Part shown: piece after piece, positions 17,230 through 25,862 of the stretch
How positions within the stretch are numbered: position 1 is the first letter of the stretch
How the letters are laid out: every line of letters begins with the position of its first letter
Source: Saccharomonospora cyanea NA-134
GTDB taxonomy: Bacteria > Actinomycetota > Actinomycetes > Mycobacteriales > Pseudonocardiaceae
DNA length: 64,000 nucleotides
Direction: 5' to 3'
Assembly: GCF_000244975.1 (NCBI RefSeq)
Contig: NZ_CM001440.1
Coordinates: 496,001 to 560,000 of the forward strand
The notes under the pieces: generated by a model
Told to the model about the DNA's origin: nothing
Databases searched by the model: none
The model's input: only the letters and a program-made list of their open reading frames with translations
Position numbers and translations under genes: made by a program

Positions 17230-17535
17230 GTGGCGGGCGGTCAGACCGTCGATCCAGGGAAGTTGAATGCGGCGGGTACGGCCTATGAGCAGGTGGGTGG
17301 GGAACTCGTCGACGAGGCGAGCCGCATCGAGACCGGGGTGTCCAGCGCGCAGTTCGGCAAGGCGTGGACCCATGCTGGATCCCACTACGCCGATGCGATC
17401 AAGCTGTACAAGGACCGCGTGAAAAGCCACGGTGACAAGGCCACTGATTTCGGTGATCGGTTGTCCAAGGCGGCGAAATCCTACGAGGACGGCGAGGCTG
17501 TCAGCACTGACATGATCGCCTCGAAGCAGGTGTGA
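17230..17535 (+). CDS. EspC-like (DUF2580) putative type VII secretion substrate
   Basis: This 101-residue helical protein has a Gly-rich start (AGGQTVDPGKLNAAG) and two long helices. Its shape and AKAWxxAG-like centre (FGKAWTHAGSHYADAI) match the EspC/DUF2580 family of ESX-secreted proteins. YEDGE near the C-terminus fits the YxxxD/E secretion signal. It has no signal peptide. The GTG start at 17230 follows GAGGGGG. It overlaps the next gene by four bases and so is coupled to it. The family call is by pattern; export through the ESX-4 system of this locus is inferred. Confidence 0.72.
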   Translation: MAGGQTVDPGKLNAAGTAYEQVGGELVDEASRIETGVSSAQFGKAWTHAGSHYADAIKLYKDRVKSHGDKATDFGDRLSKAAKSYEDGEAVSTDMIASKQV

Positions 17536-20021
17536 GCGTGTATCCAACCCCGTGGGAAGTGCAGGAGACCAAGGAACGCGCCAACGAGGAGTTCACCTCC
17601 GACGAGCTCGACTACATGCGGTCGATGCTCGATGACGAGGATGTGTCCAGCGAAGTCAAGAACAACTTCCTCTACGCACTGTCGAATGCCGGCCGTCTGA
17701 GTGAGGAAGAGATCGACCGTTACGCGCCTCAGGTCGGCGCCGACGCCCAAGACGTCAAATGGGGCGGCCGTGACGTCGACGAGAACATGCGCAACGCCCG
17801 GACCGCGCTCGGCACCGCGCGATCCGAGAATCTCGACGCCGACGTGCGCCGTGCGTATGACGGTTTGGGCACAGGTGGGTTTTCCACATCGGACGAAATC
17901 ATCGACCAGACCGAGGTCGTGATCCAGTGGTTCGAGCAGTTCTACTCACGTTACGAGGCTGCTCAGCAGGTCATCGAAACGTCCGTCGTCCCGGAGACGG
18001 AGCGCCGCGAACTGCCGACAGCGGACGTCAGCGCCTTCACCGGGGGCGGCGACGAGTTCGGCACCGCCGAGTACACGCACTCGGGAATCGATCCGCAGAG
18101 TCTGCGAGCCGGACTGGACGAGTTCCGCGGTATCGATTTCGCCGCCTTCCGAGCTGACGCGGAAATGTTGCGGTCGGCAGGTGCTGCCGTGGCCGACAAG
18201 GCCGCCGCACTCGACTCGGCCTGGAAGGGCACCGACGACTGGACAGGCGACGCCAAGGCCGCGGCCGAGCAGGTAAACAAGACCCTGTCGGAGGGCTCGG
18301 AGACATTGCAGGATGCGCTGACCACTGCGGCGGACGGGATCGACGAGGTGACAGCGATTCAAGAGGAGACGGTCGTCCGCTTCTCGGAGGAGCTGTTCCG
18401 GCTCTACGGCAGCGGCAAGATGGGCGAGTTGACCGTGGCCGACGTCGACGAGGCGCTTGGCACCGTCCACCTGGCCTCAGCGATGCTTGACTCGTGGGGC
18501 GGATCCTTTCTCGCGGGAATCCGAGATGCATACACCGAAGCACAAGATCAGGCGAAGGAAGTGCTCTCCGGCTTTTGCCAGACCTACCAGAGCTTGGCAG
18601 GTCAGGTGCATGAGCAGGCTGCAGCTCATGTCGAGCACATAAACAACAACTACGGCGTGATCGTGCAGGGGCTGAGTCAAGCGATTCAGACAGACCCAGC
18701 TGCGGACATGGACATGGGAGGGGACGTTCAGAGCCCAGGTCCTGACATGGGAGGCCCCGGTGGCGCACCTGGTGGCGGTATGCCGGGTGGTGGCGTGCCA
18801 GGAGGCGGGGCCCCCGGTGGCGGGGCCCCCGGCGGAGGAGCCCTGGGCGGTGGAGCCACGGTCCCGAGCGCGGAGGAACTCCTCGGTGAGCAGCCTGACA
18901 CGGCGACCAATCCCGTGACTGGCGAGCCGCTCGAGGTCGACCCGGCAACTGGCGAGCCTTATCCCATCGACCCCGAGACAGGCGAGGCGATCACGGATGC
19001 GGACGGGCCGGGCACGCTGACGGTCGAGCAAGGTGACCAGAAGTTCACCATGACGGAGCCCGGTGAGGACGGAACGATGAGCATCACCGTCGAGGGCGGC
19101 GACGGTGAACCCGGCGAGTACCGGCTGGACTTCGGGACTGAGTCCGAACTCGGTGAGGCACCGGGCGGGGATGGGGTCGAGGAGTTCGGCCCACAGGGTT
19201 CTGGTGGTGAAGCGCAGCAGGTTTACCGGCCGGGTCCAGACGGCAAGATCCATGTGAAGGATGGGGATCTCGAGATCACTGCTGAACAGCCGGAAGGCCC
19301 CGACGGTCCGACAGTGGTCACGGTCGACAACGGCAAGGGTGACCCCGTGACCTACACCCTCGGCGCTGACCAGGAGGGGCAGGTGTTACCCGCGGAAGAA
19401 GGCGTGCGTGTGATGCCGGCTCATGCGGATCCTGACCTCGACCCCCGCCGCGCAGCCGAACCTCCGACCGAGGCCAGTGGGGGTCAGGGTGGGGGCAACC
19501 CCGGAAGTGGTCCGGTGGATGCTGCGTCTGCCTCCACAGCGGGGCTTCCGGATGCGTCCGCCGGTGCGGCTCCCTCGTTCGACGGGAACAGCGACGCACC
19601 TGATGAGGCCTTCGCCGGAGATGACAGCGGATCCAGTGCCACACACGCGGCTGCCGTTGGCGGGGGCGGGAATGCCTTCGGTGGTGGCGGTGGTGGTGGT
19701 GAGCTGTTCGGGGAGGACTCGGACGGCTCCGGCCCGTCCCGGTCATCAGGCGCGGGACTTGGTGTGGCACCAGGTGGTGAGGCACCTGCAGCGGTGGCGC
19801 AGGGAAGCGGTGGTGCGGTCTCGAGCGGTGGTGGCATGGGCATGATGGGCGGCATGGGCGCTATGGGGGGCGGCGCTGGTGGCGGTCAGGGTGGTGACCA
19901 GGAACGGAGCTCGAACGCGTACCGCATCGACGGCAACATCTTCGAAGTCTCGAGTGGAGCTATACGAGTCAGCGGAGTGCTTGGCGAAAGCAACGAGGTA
20001 CCGGTGCGGTTCAGCCGCTGA
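17532..20021 (+). CDS. Large WXG-like, Gly-rich putative type VII secreted protein
   Basis: This 829-residue protein has two halves. Residues 1 to about 395 are helical and resemble an ESX substrate core, with a WxG-type turn (DSAWKGTDDWTGDAKAAAEQV). Residues about 395-829 are low-complexity. They contain tandem PGGG repeats (about 405-440), a TGEP repeat (NPVTGEPLEVDPATGEPYPIDPETGEA), acidic beta-rich sequence, and Met/Gly-rich stretches (GGGMGMMGGMGAMGGG). It ends in a short conserved-looking beta unit (NIFEVSSGAIRVSG). No signal peptide or membrane helix is seen. It is coupled by GTGA overlap to the EspC-like gene, as EspC/EspA-type pairs are. I infer a cell-surface or secreted role; the exact function is unknown. 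Confidence 0.68.
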   Translation: MSVYPTPWEVQETKERANEEFTSDELDYMRSMLDDEDVSSEVKNNFLYALSNAGRLSEEEIDRYAPQVGADAQDVKWGGRDVDENMRNARTALGTARSENLDADVRRAYDGLGTGGFSTSDEIIDQTEVVIQWFEQFYSRYEAAQQVIETSVVPETERRELPTADVSAFTGGGDEFGTAEYTHSGIDPQSLRAGLDEFRGIDFAAFRADAEMLRSAGAAVADKAAALDSAWKGTDDWTGDAKAAAEQVNKTLSEGSETLQDALTTAADGIDEVTAIQEETVVRFSEELFRLYGSGKMGELTVADVDEALGTVHLASAMLDSWGGSFLAGIRDAYTEAQDQAKEVLSGFCQTYQSLAGQVHEQAAAHVEHINNNYGVIVQGLSQAIQTDPAADMDMGGDVQSPGPDMGGPGGAPGGGMPGGGVPGGGAPGGGAPGGGALGGGATVPSAEELLGEQPDTATNPVTGEPLEVDPATGEPYPIDPETGEAITDADGPGTLTVEQGDQKFTMTEPGEDGTMSITVEGGDGEPGEYRLDFGTESELGEAPGGDGVEEFGPQGSGGEAQQVYRPGPDGKIHVKDGDLEITAEQPEGPDGPTVVTVDNGKGDPVTYTLGADQEGQVLPAEEGVRVMPAHADPDLDPRRAAEPPTEASGGQGGGNPGSGPVDAASASTAGLPDASAGAAPSFDGNSDAPDEAFAGDDSGSSATHAAAVGGGGNAFGGGGGGGELFGEDSDGSGPSRSSGAGLGVAPGGEAPAAVAQGSGGAVSSGGGMGMMGGMGAMGGGAGGGQGGDQERSSNAYRIDGNIFEVSSGAIRVSGVLGESNEVPVRFSR

Positions 20022-20048
20022 TGACTGACGCGGTGGAAGGCAGACTTA

Positions 20049-20528
20049 ATGGCGAACAGAGCTGATCCGAAGCTCATCGAGCAGCTTCGGCACAACCAAG
20101 CCGCGGTGAGGGCGCGTTCAGCGGCGATCGCCGAGTACGGCAAGCAGGTCACACAGAAGTTGGCCGCGAACACGCTCGAACACCTGCAGTCGATGAGGAA
20201 ACACGCTGCTGAAGCTCAGAAGCGAAAGGCTGAGCACGAGAAACAGCAGGGTGAAGAGGACGATCCCACGGCGAAGAACCAGTGGCTTCAGCGCCGCGAA
20301 GGTCGCGACGAGACATTCCAGTTCGGCCAGGAAGGCGCTGGGGAGGCCGCCGACTCTCCTGCAGCCGCCCGGTCGACGGAGGAAAGGACTGTCGCACCGC
20401 CTGTTTCGCCACCCGTTCCTGTGCCGCGACGTCAGCAGCCGCCGGCCTCCGGTCCGGCTCGGCGCGAAACTCGTCCGGCGGACGACTTCGATGACGACGA
20501 CTTCTCGAACAACAGTTGGCTGCAGTGA
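20049..20528 (+). CDS. Small coiled-coil protein with acidic C-terminal tail
   Basis: This 159-residue protein is third in the operon after the Gly-rich protein. Residues 1-85 are charged and helical, probably coiled coil (LIEQLRHNQAAVRARSAAIAEYGKQV). A Pro-rich disordered stretch and an acidic tail ending DDDDFSNNSWLQ follow. I recognise no named family. The tail looks like a short linear motif for binding a partner, perhaps an ESX component or chaperone, which is inference only. ATG 20049 is preceded by GGAAGG. Confidence 0.6.
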   Translation: MANRADPKLIEQLRHNQAAVRARSAAIAEYGKQVTQKLAANTLEHLQSMRKHAAEAQKRKAEHEKQQGEEDDPTAKNQWLQRREGRDETFQFGQEGAGEAADSPAAARSTEERTVAPPVSPPVPVPRRQQPPASGPARRETRPADDFDDDDFSNNSWLQ

Positions 20529-20549
20529 ACCGCGTGGCGACCGCGTCGG

Positions 20550-21383
20550 TCAGACGCGGCTCGTCGCGGTTGCCTCGTCCTCGTAGGCGATTCGGGCGGC
20601 CTTGAGGTCGTGGTCCAGCAGCTCACGGTAGGTGTCGTCGCCGGCCAGTTCGGTGAGGAAGAAGGCCGTGAACAGCGCCCGCACCCGCCGCTGCACCGCG
20701 TACTGCGGTTTGCCCTGTAGGAAGACCTGGCTCCAGTGTGTGCCTTCGGTCACGCCGAGATGGGTCATCTTGGGGATCATCCGCAGCTGTACGGGGCCGG
20801 CCCATGCCTTGCTGATCGCTTCGGCGTTGCCGGTCGGCGGTGCGAGGAGGTCGTCGTCACTCGCGAGGTGCAGGCCGGGCGCGTTGATGCCGAGCGCTGC
20901 CGTGGTGGCGGGCGGCATGGTCTGGGCCGGGGCGACCGTGGCGACGGCTCGCACTCGCGGTCGTGTGTCCGCGTCGTCGGGGACCGCGGCGAGGACGGCG
21001 GCACCGCCGCCGATCGAGTGTCCGGCGAGTCCGAGCCTGGTGGGGTCGACGCTGATGCCGTCCGGGCCGAGACGCAGGGTCGTCACGATGTCGAGCGTCG
21101 TTCGGAGGTCGGCGGCGAACAGCCGGTGCGAGGGCAGCGCGCCGCGGTGAGTGGCGGGCGCGGCGGCGACGATGCCCCAGCTCGCGAGGTGACGCAAGAG
21201 CCCGTGGTAGCGGCCGGGCGGCTGGAGCCAGCCGTGCCCGAACGCGACAGCGGGGAGGTTGAGACCGGCTCGTGGCGTGAACACCACACCGGGGAGTCCG
21301 ACGAGTGCGAGGTCACCGCGCAGGACGTCGTGCGGGCCCGGGTGTGCCAACTGTTCGAGTAACCGCTTCGCCGTGCTCGCCAT
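20550..21383 (-). CDS. Alpha/beta-hydrolase, dienelactone hydrolase/PET-hydrolase-like fold
   Basis: This is a cytosolic alpha/beta-hydrolase of 277 residues without a signal peptide. The nucleophile elbow is GHSIGGG and the oxyanion region VAFGHGWLQPPGRY. The acid is probably in LHLASDDDLLAP and the base in MTHLGVTEG. The substrate is unknown; esterase activity is likely. It is convergent to the secretion-substrate operon and divergent from glmS. Confidence 0.72.
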   Translation of the reverse strand: MASTAKRLLEQLAHPGPHDVLRGDLALVGLPGVVFTPRAGLNLPAVAFGHGWLQPPGRYHGLLRHLASWGIVAAAPATHRGALPSHRLFAADLRTTLDIVTTLRLGPDGISVDPTRLGLAGHSIGGGAAVLAAVPDDADTRPRVRAVATVAPAQTMPPATTAALGINAPGLHLASDDDLLAPPTGNAEAISKAWAGPVQLRMIPKMTHLGVTEGTHWSQVFLQGKPQYAVQRRVRALFTAFFLTELAGDDTYRELLDHDLKAARIAYEDEATATSRV

Positions 21384-21450
21384 GGCAGGAGACTAGCCGA
21401 CCCGCATGGCCGGAGCAGTGGTGCCCGAGGCCTGGTCTGCGGGTGGGGTG

Positions 21451-21476
21451 ACCGTGTTCTGCCCGCGAAACGTGGT
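21451..21476. repeat. 26-bp palindromic repeat copy (core 21461)
   Basis: This well-conserved copy, with flanks ACCGTGTTCT and CGTGGT around GCCCGC, lies in the hydrolase-glmS divergent gap, 89 bases before the glmS start. Confidence 0.85.
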
Positions 21477-21564
21477 GGGGGCCACCGACGGCGCCTGCGC
21501 TCTGCGGAGTACAGCCGACCGTGCCCGGGATGCGGTCGTTCCTGCTGTCGTTACGCTGGTGGGC

Positions 21565-23427
21565 GTGTGTGGAATCGTGGGATATGTCGGGCATCGACAG
21601 GCACTCGACGTGGTTCTCGGTGGTCTTCACCGCATGGAGTACCGCGGTTACGACTCGGCGGGCGTCGCGGTGCTCACGGACGGCAAGGAGCTGGTCGTCG
21701 AACGCAAGGCGGGACGGCTCGCCAACCTCGAGGCCGCACTCGACGTCAAGGGCCGCGCCACGTTCTCGGGCACTGCCGGCATGGGCCACACCCGTTGGGC
21801 CACGCACGGCGCCCCCGTGGACCGCAACTCCCACCCACACCGTGACTCCACGGGCCGGGTCGCCGTGGTGCACAACGGCATCATCGAGAACTTCGCCGCG
21901 CTCCGCGCCGAGCTCGAGGACGCGGGTGTCGAGCTCAGCAGCGACACCGACACCGAGACCACGGCCCACCTGATCGCCCTCGCCTACGACCACGGTGACA
22001 CCGCGGGTGACCTGCCCGCCAGCGTGCGCACCGTGTGCCGCAGGCTCGAAGGCGCCTTCACACTCGTCGTCACCCACGCCGACCAGCCGGATCTCGTGGT
22101 CGCGGCCCGCCGTTCGTCCCCGCTCGTCGTCGGTGTCGGCGAGGGGGAGACGTTCGTCGCGTCCGACGTCGCCGCCTTCATCGAGCACACCCGCGACGCC
22201 GTCGAGCTCGGTCAGGACCAGCTCGTGGTCATCGGCCGCGACGGATACGAGATCACCGACTTCCACGGTGACGCCGCCGACGGCAAGCCGTTCAAGGTCG
22301 ACTGGGATCTCTCGGCCGCGGAGAAGGGCGGCCACGAGTACTTCATGCTCAAGGAGATCGAGGAACAGCCCGAGGCGCTCGCCAACACGCTGCGCGGGCA
22401 CTTCCAGTCCGGCCGCATCGTCCTCGACGAGCAACGCATGAGCGACCAGGACCTGCGTGACGTCGACAAGGTGTTCGTCGTCGCGTGCGGATCCGCGTAC
22501 CACTCGGGACTCGTCGCCAAGTACGCCATCGAGCACTGGACCCGCCTCCCGGTGGAGGTCGAGCTGGCGAGCGAGTTCCGCTACCGCGACCCGGTGCTCG
22601 ACCGCGACACCCTCGTGGTGGCCGTGTCGCAGTCCGGTGAGACGGCTGACACGTTGGAGGCCGTGCGGCACGCCAGGGAGCAGAAGGCGCGGGTGCTCGC
22701 GGTCTGCAACACCAACGGCGCGCAGATCCCACGGGAGTCCGACGCGGTGCTCTACACGCACGCCGGGCCCGAGATCGGTGTCGCCTCCACGAAGGCGTTC
22801 CTCGCGCAGGTGGCGGCGAACTACCTCGTGGGGCTCGCGCTCGCCCAGGCGCGCGGTACGAAGTACCCGGACGAGGTGGCACGTGAGTTCGCCGAGCTGG
22901 AGGCCATGCCGTCCGCCGTCTCGCAGGTGCTGGCCACGGTCGACCAGGTGCGGGAGCTGGGCAGGCGCATGGCGGACTCGCGGGCGGTGTTGTTCCTGGG
23001 CAGGCACGTCGGCTTCCCGGTGGCCCTGGAGGGGGCGCTGAAGCTGAAGGAACTCGCCTACATGCACGCGGAGGGGTTCGCGGCAGGCGAGCTGAAGCAC
23101 GGGCCGATCGCTCTGATCGAGGACGGGCTGCCCGTGGTGGTGGTCATGCCGTCGCCGAAGGGGCGAGCCGTGCTGCACGCGAAGATGGTGTCCAACATCA
23201 GCGAGATCCAGGCACGCGGCGCCCGCACCATCGTGATCGCCGAGGAGGGCGACGAGCGGGTTCGGCCGTTCGCGGACGAGCTCGTCGAGGTGCCTGCCGT
23301 GCCGACGTTGTTGCAGCCGCTCGTGTCCACGGTGCCGTTGCAGGTGCTGGCCGCCGAGATCGCGCGGGCACGCGGCTACGACGTGGACAAGCCACGCAAC
23401 CTCGCCAAGTCCGTCACGGTCGAGTAG
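21565..23427 (+). CDS. glmS: Glutamine-fructose-6-phosphate aminotransferase (isomerizing)
   Basis: GlmS makes glucosamine-6-phosphate from fructose-6-phosphate and glutamine, the entry to UDP-GlcNAc synthesis. The Ntn-type glutaminase domain has Cys2 as nucleophile directly after the start (CGIVGYVG) and HTRWATHG. Two SIS sugar-isomerase domains follow (GSAYHSG, SQSGETADT, LGRHVGFPVALEGALKLKE), and the protein ends KSVTVE. The GTG at 21565 is fixed by the need for Cys at position 2; the longer open frame upstream is not translated. It has 620 residues. No glmS ribozyme is seen upstream, as expected in actinobacteria. Confidence 0.97.
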   Translation: MCGIVGYVGHRQALDVVLGGLHRMEYRGYDSAGVAVLTDGKELVVERKAGRLANLEAALDVKGRATFSGTAGMGHTRWATHGAPVDRNSHPHRDSTGRVAVVHNGIIENFAALRAELEDAGVELSSDTDTETTAHLIALAYDHGDTAGDLPASVRTVCRRLEGAFTLVVTHADQPDLVVAARRSSPLVVGVGEGETFVASDVAAFIEHTRDAVELGQDQLVVIGRDGYEITDFHGDAADGKPFKVDWDLSAAEKGGHEYFMLKEIEEQPEALANTLRGHFQSGRIVLDEQRMSDQDLRDVDKVFVVACGSAYHSGLVAKYAIEHWTRLPVEVELASEFRYRDPVLDRDTLVVAVSQSGETADTLEAVRHAREQKARVLAVCNTNGAQIPRESDAVLYTHAGPEIGVASTKAFLAQVAANYLVGLALAQARGTKYPDEVAREFAELEAMPSAVSQVLATVDQVRELGRRMADSRAVLFLGRHVGFPVALEGALKLKELAYMHAEGFAAGELKHGPIALIEDGLPVVVVMPSPKGRAVLHAKMVSNISEIQARGARTIVIAEEGDERVRPFADELVEVPAVPTLLQPLVSTVPLQVLAAEIARARGYDVDKPRNLAKSVTVE

Positions 23428-23434
23428 CGGCACC

Positions 23435-24874
23435 GTGCGCGGCGTCTGGACCACCGCCCGGATCCGGTCGGCGGAGGAACGGCTGCTGGCGCGCACACCC
23501 GAGGGCGCGCTGATGCGGCGAGCGGCGTACGGCGTGTCCGTGCGCGCGGCCGAGTTGCTGGCCGAGCACACCGGTGCGGTCGCGGGTAGGCGGGTCGTGC
23601 TCGTCGTGGGCGCGGGGAACAACGGTGGCGACGCGCTGTGGGCGGGTTTCTTCCTGCGGCGCCGCGGGGTCGCGGTGACAGCGGTGCTGCTGCGGCCGGA
23701 GAAGGCCCATCCCGCCGGGCTCGCGGCCCTGCGCCGCGCGGGCGGGCGGATCGGCACACCTGAGGCCGTTGACGTCGAGAACGCCGACCTGGTGATCGAC
23801 GGTGTGGTCGGCCTCTCCGCCAAGGGGCCGCTGCGCCCTGAGGCCGCCGTGGTGTTCGACCGGGTCGCGGCGCCCGTGCTCGCCGTCGACCTGCCGAGCG
23901 GGGTCGACCCCGACACGGGGGCCGTGACCGGTCCCGCCGTGCGGGCGACGTGCACGGTGACGTTCGGCGCGCTCAAACCCGTCCACGTGCTGAATCCCCA
24001 CCACTGTGGTCACACCGTTGTCGTGGACATCGGCCTGGGCGGTGAGCTGGGGGAACCGGATCTGCTGCAACTCGACGCCGCCGACGTGGCCGCCGCGTGG
24101 CCGATGCCGAGACCGGACGACAACAAGTACACGCAGGGCGTCACCGGCGTGGCCGCCGGCTCGTCGACCTACCCGGGTGCGGCGGTGCTCGCGGCCGCCG
24201 CCGCCGTGCACGCCAAGGCGGGCATGGTGCGCTACGCGGGTCCCGCGGCCGACGTGGTCCGGTCGCACTGGCCGGAGGTCGTGGCCACCGGGTCGATCAC
24301 CGACGCGGGGCGTGTGCAGGCGTGGGTCGTCGGCCCCGGCATCGGCACCGGCCGTGAGGGTCGGGACGTACTCGCGAACGCGCTCGGACAGGGCGTGCCG
24401 GTGTGCGCGGACGCGGACGCGATCACGATCATCGCGGGACATCCGGAGGTGCTCGACGCCCGTGACCCGGACACGCCGTTGCTGCTCACGCCCCATGACG
24501 GGGAGTTCGAGCGGTTGACGGGCACCGCGCCGGGAGACGACCGGGTGGCGGCCGTGCGCGAGGCGGCCCGGCGGTTCCGCGCGGTGGTGTTGCTGAAGGG
24601 TCACTGCACGCTGGTCGCCGATCCGGACGGGCGGGTGCTGGTGAACCGGCCGAGGGGGGCGTGGCTCGCCACGGCCGGGTCGGGTGACGTGCTGTCCGGG
24701 TTGATCGGCGCGTTGCTCGCCGCCGGGCTGGACCCGTGGCTGGCCGCAGGCGTCGCCGCCGACGTGCACGCCCGTGCGGGTGCGCTCGCGGCGGGTGGGG
24801 TTCCGACGTCGGCTTCGGGGGTGCTGGCCGCCGTGCCGGACGCGATCAGGCAGGCTCGCTCGCTGGAGGGTTGA
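23435..24874 (+). CDS. nnr: Bifunctional NAD(P)HX epimerase / ADP-dependent dehydratase
   Basis: This enzyme repairs damaged (hydrated) NAD(P)H. The N-terminal YjeF_N epimerase domain (about 1-210) has VVGAGNNGGDALW and LPSGVDPDTG. The C-terminal ribokinase-fold dehydratase (about 220-479) has VVGPGIGTG, LTPHDGEFERL, VLLKGHCTLV and TAGSGDVLSG. Its 479 residues match the fused form. It starts with GTG seven bases after glmS and is probably co-transcribed. The 3' end overlaps the convergent SGNH hydrolase gene by 29 bases. Confidence 0.95.
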   Translation: MRGVWTTARIRSAEERLLARTPEGALMRRAAYGVSVRAAELLAEHTGAVAGRRVVLVVGAGNNGGDALWAGFFLRRRGVAVTAVLLRPEKAHPAGLAALRRAGGRIGTPEAVDVENADLVIDGVVGLSAKGPLRPEAAVVFDRVAAPVLAVDLPSGVDPDTGAVTGPAVRATCTVTFGALKPVHVLNPHHCGHTVVVDIGLGGELGEPDLLQLDAADVAAAWPMPRPDDNKYTQGVTGVAAGSSTYPGAAVLAAAAAVHAKAGMVRYAGPAADVVRSHWPEVVATGSITDAGRVQAWVVGPGIGTGREGRDVLANALGQGVPVCADADAITIIAGHPEVLDARDPDTPLLLTPHDGEFERLTGTAPGDDRVAAVREAARRFRAVVLLKGHCTLVADPDGRVLVNRPRGAWLATAGSGDVLSGLIGALLAAGLDPWLAAGVAADVHARAGALAAGGVPTSASGVLAAVPDAIRQARSLEG

Positions 24875-25631
24875 CGGGTACCAACGTCGGCCGCTTCGGG
24901 GTGCGGCGGTCGCCCGTCGAGCGGCGGCGCACCCGGCGGTAGAGCCACGGCGCCGCGGACGACGTGAGCCAGCGCAGCTCCTCCGTCACCGTGCGCACCA
25001 CGGTGGCGGTACGGGCGCCGGGCAGCGGCCTCGACCAGGAGTTGTCGCTGCCGGGCAGAGCGAGTACCTCGGCGAACGCGGCGGCGATGCGGGCGTGCCC
25101 GAGGGGGCTGGCGTGGATGCGGTCCGGGCTCCACAGCCTCGGGTCGGTGGTCACCGAGTAGCCGAACGTCTCGACGACCACGACGCCGTGCCGGGCTGCT
25201 GAGGTGCGGATGCCCGCGTTGAGGTCCAGCACGCGGTGCCGCAGTGGGCGCATGATGGGTGAGAGCCGCGCCAGGTCGGGGAACGTGAGTGACGCCACGC
25301 GGGCGCCGGTCGCGGTGAGTTCGGCGAACATGCCGTCGAGGTTCGACACGACCGTCTCGGCGGAGAACGAAGGCCGGACGAGGTCGTTCATGCCGGCCAC
25401 CACCGTGACGAGATCGGGGCGCAGGGCGAGGGCGGCGTCGAGTTGTTCCTCTCGTACCTGGCGGGTGAGCTTCCCGCGTACGGCGAGGTTCGCGTAGCGA
25501 AGGTCGGGGGCGACGGTGGCGAGGTGGGCGGCGAGCCGGTCGGCGAAGCCGCGCCAGCCGCCGTTGCCGTCAGGGTCCCCGATGCCCTCGGTCTGGCTGT
25601 CCCCGATCGCGACGTATCGGGCGTAGACCAT
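24846..25631 (-). CDS. SGNH/GDSL-family hydrolase
   Basis: This is an esterase-type hydrolase of 261 residues. Block I is [11 protein letters not shown] (nucleophile Ser), block II has NLAVRGK, block III is GMNDLVRP and block V is [12 protein letters not shown] with the catalytic Asp and His. There is no signal peptide, so it is cytosolic. The basic C-terminal tail ([17 protein letters not shown]) is unusual. ATG 25631 has GGAGG six bases upstream, so the much longer frame antisense to xylB is rejected. The substrate is unknown. Confidence 0.88.
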   Translation of the reverse strand: MVYARYVAIGDSQTEGIGDPDGNGGWRGFADRLAAHLATVAPDLRYANLAVRGKLTRQVREEQLDAALALRPDLVTVVAGMNDLVRPSFSAETVVSNLDGMFAELTATGARVASLTFPDLARLSPIMRPLRHRVLDLNAGIRTSAARHGVVVVETFGYSVTTDPRLWSPDRIHASPLGHARIAAAFAEVLALPGSDNSWSRPLPGARTATVVRTVTEELRWLTSSAAPWLYRRVRRRSTGDRRTPKRPTLVPVNPPASEPA

Positions 25632-25719
25632 GCCAGCCTCCGTGCCATCGAGATGAGCGGCCCCAGTGCCGGTCGCCGCGACTATAGTGCGCGCGCCGGT
25701 GGCGAGGACGGGGCCACGA

Positions 25720-25787
25720 ACCACGTTTTGCCCGCGAAACGTGGTTCCAGGGGACCCGCCGACCATGTTCCGCGGGCAGAACACGGT
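25720..25787. repeat. Opposed pair of the 26-bp repeat, cores 42 bp apart (25730, 25772)
   Basis: The first copy is almost perfectly symmetrical (arms ACCACGTTT and AAACGTGGT); the second is inverted (core GCGGGC). They are separated by 16 bases and sit between the divergent SGNH hydrolase and xylB genes. Confidence 0.9.
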
Positions 25788-25862
25788 CTGAAGGCCCGCC
25801 TCGGGACCGAAAGTCGTTTCGGACGTGGACGTGGGCACCGGGGAGGCGTCAAGCTCTGCACC

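Noticed and set aside
21500-21530. A 20th repeat copy 42 bp after the one at 21461
   Set aside because: TCTGCGGAG resembles the core only weakly, and the arms do not match.
21480-21564. A glmS ribozyme upstream of glmS
   Set aside because: There is too little sequence and no recognisable core; this ribozyme is known mainly from Firmicutes.
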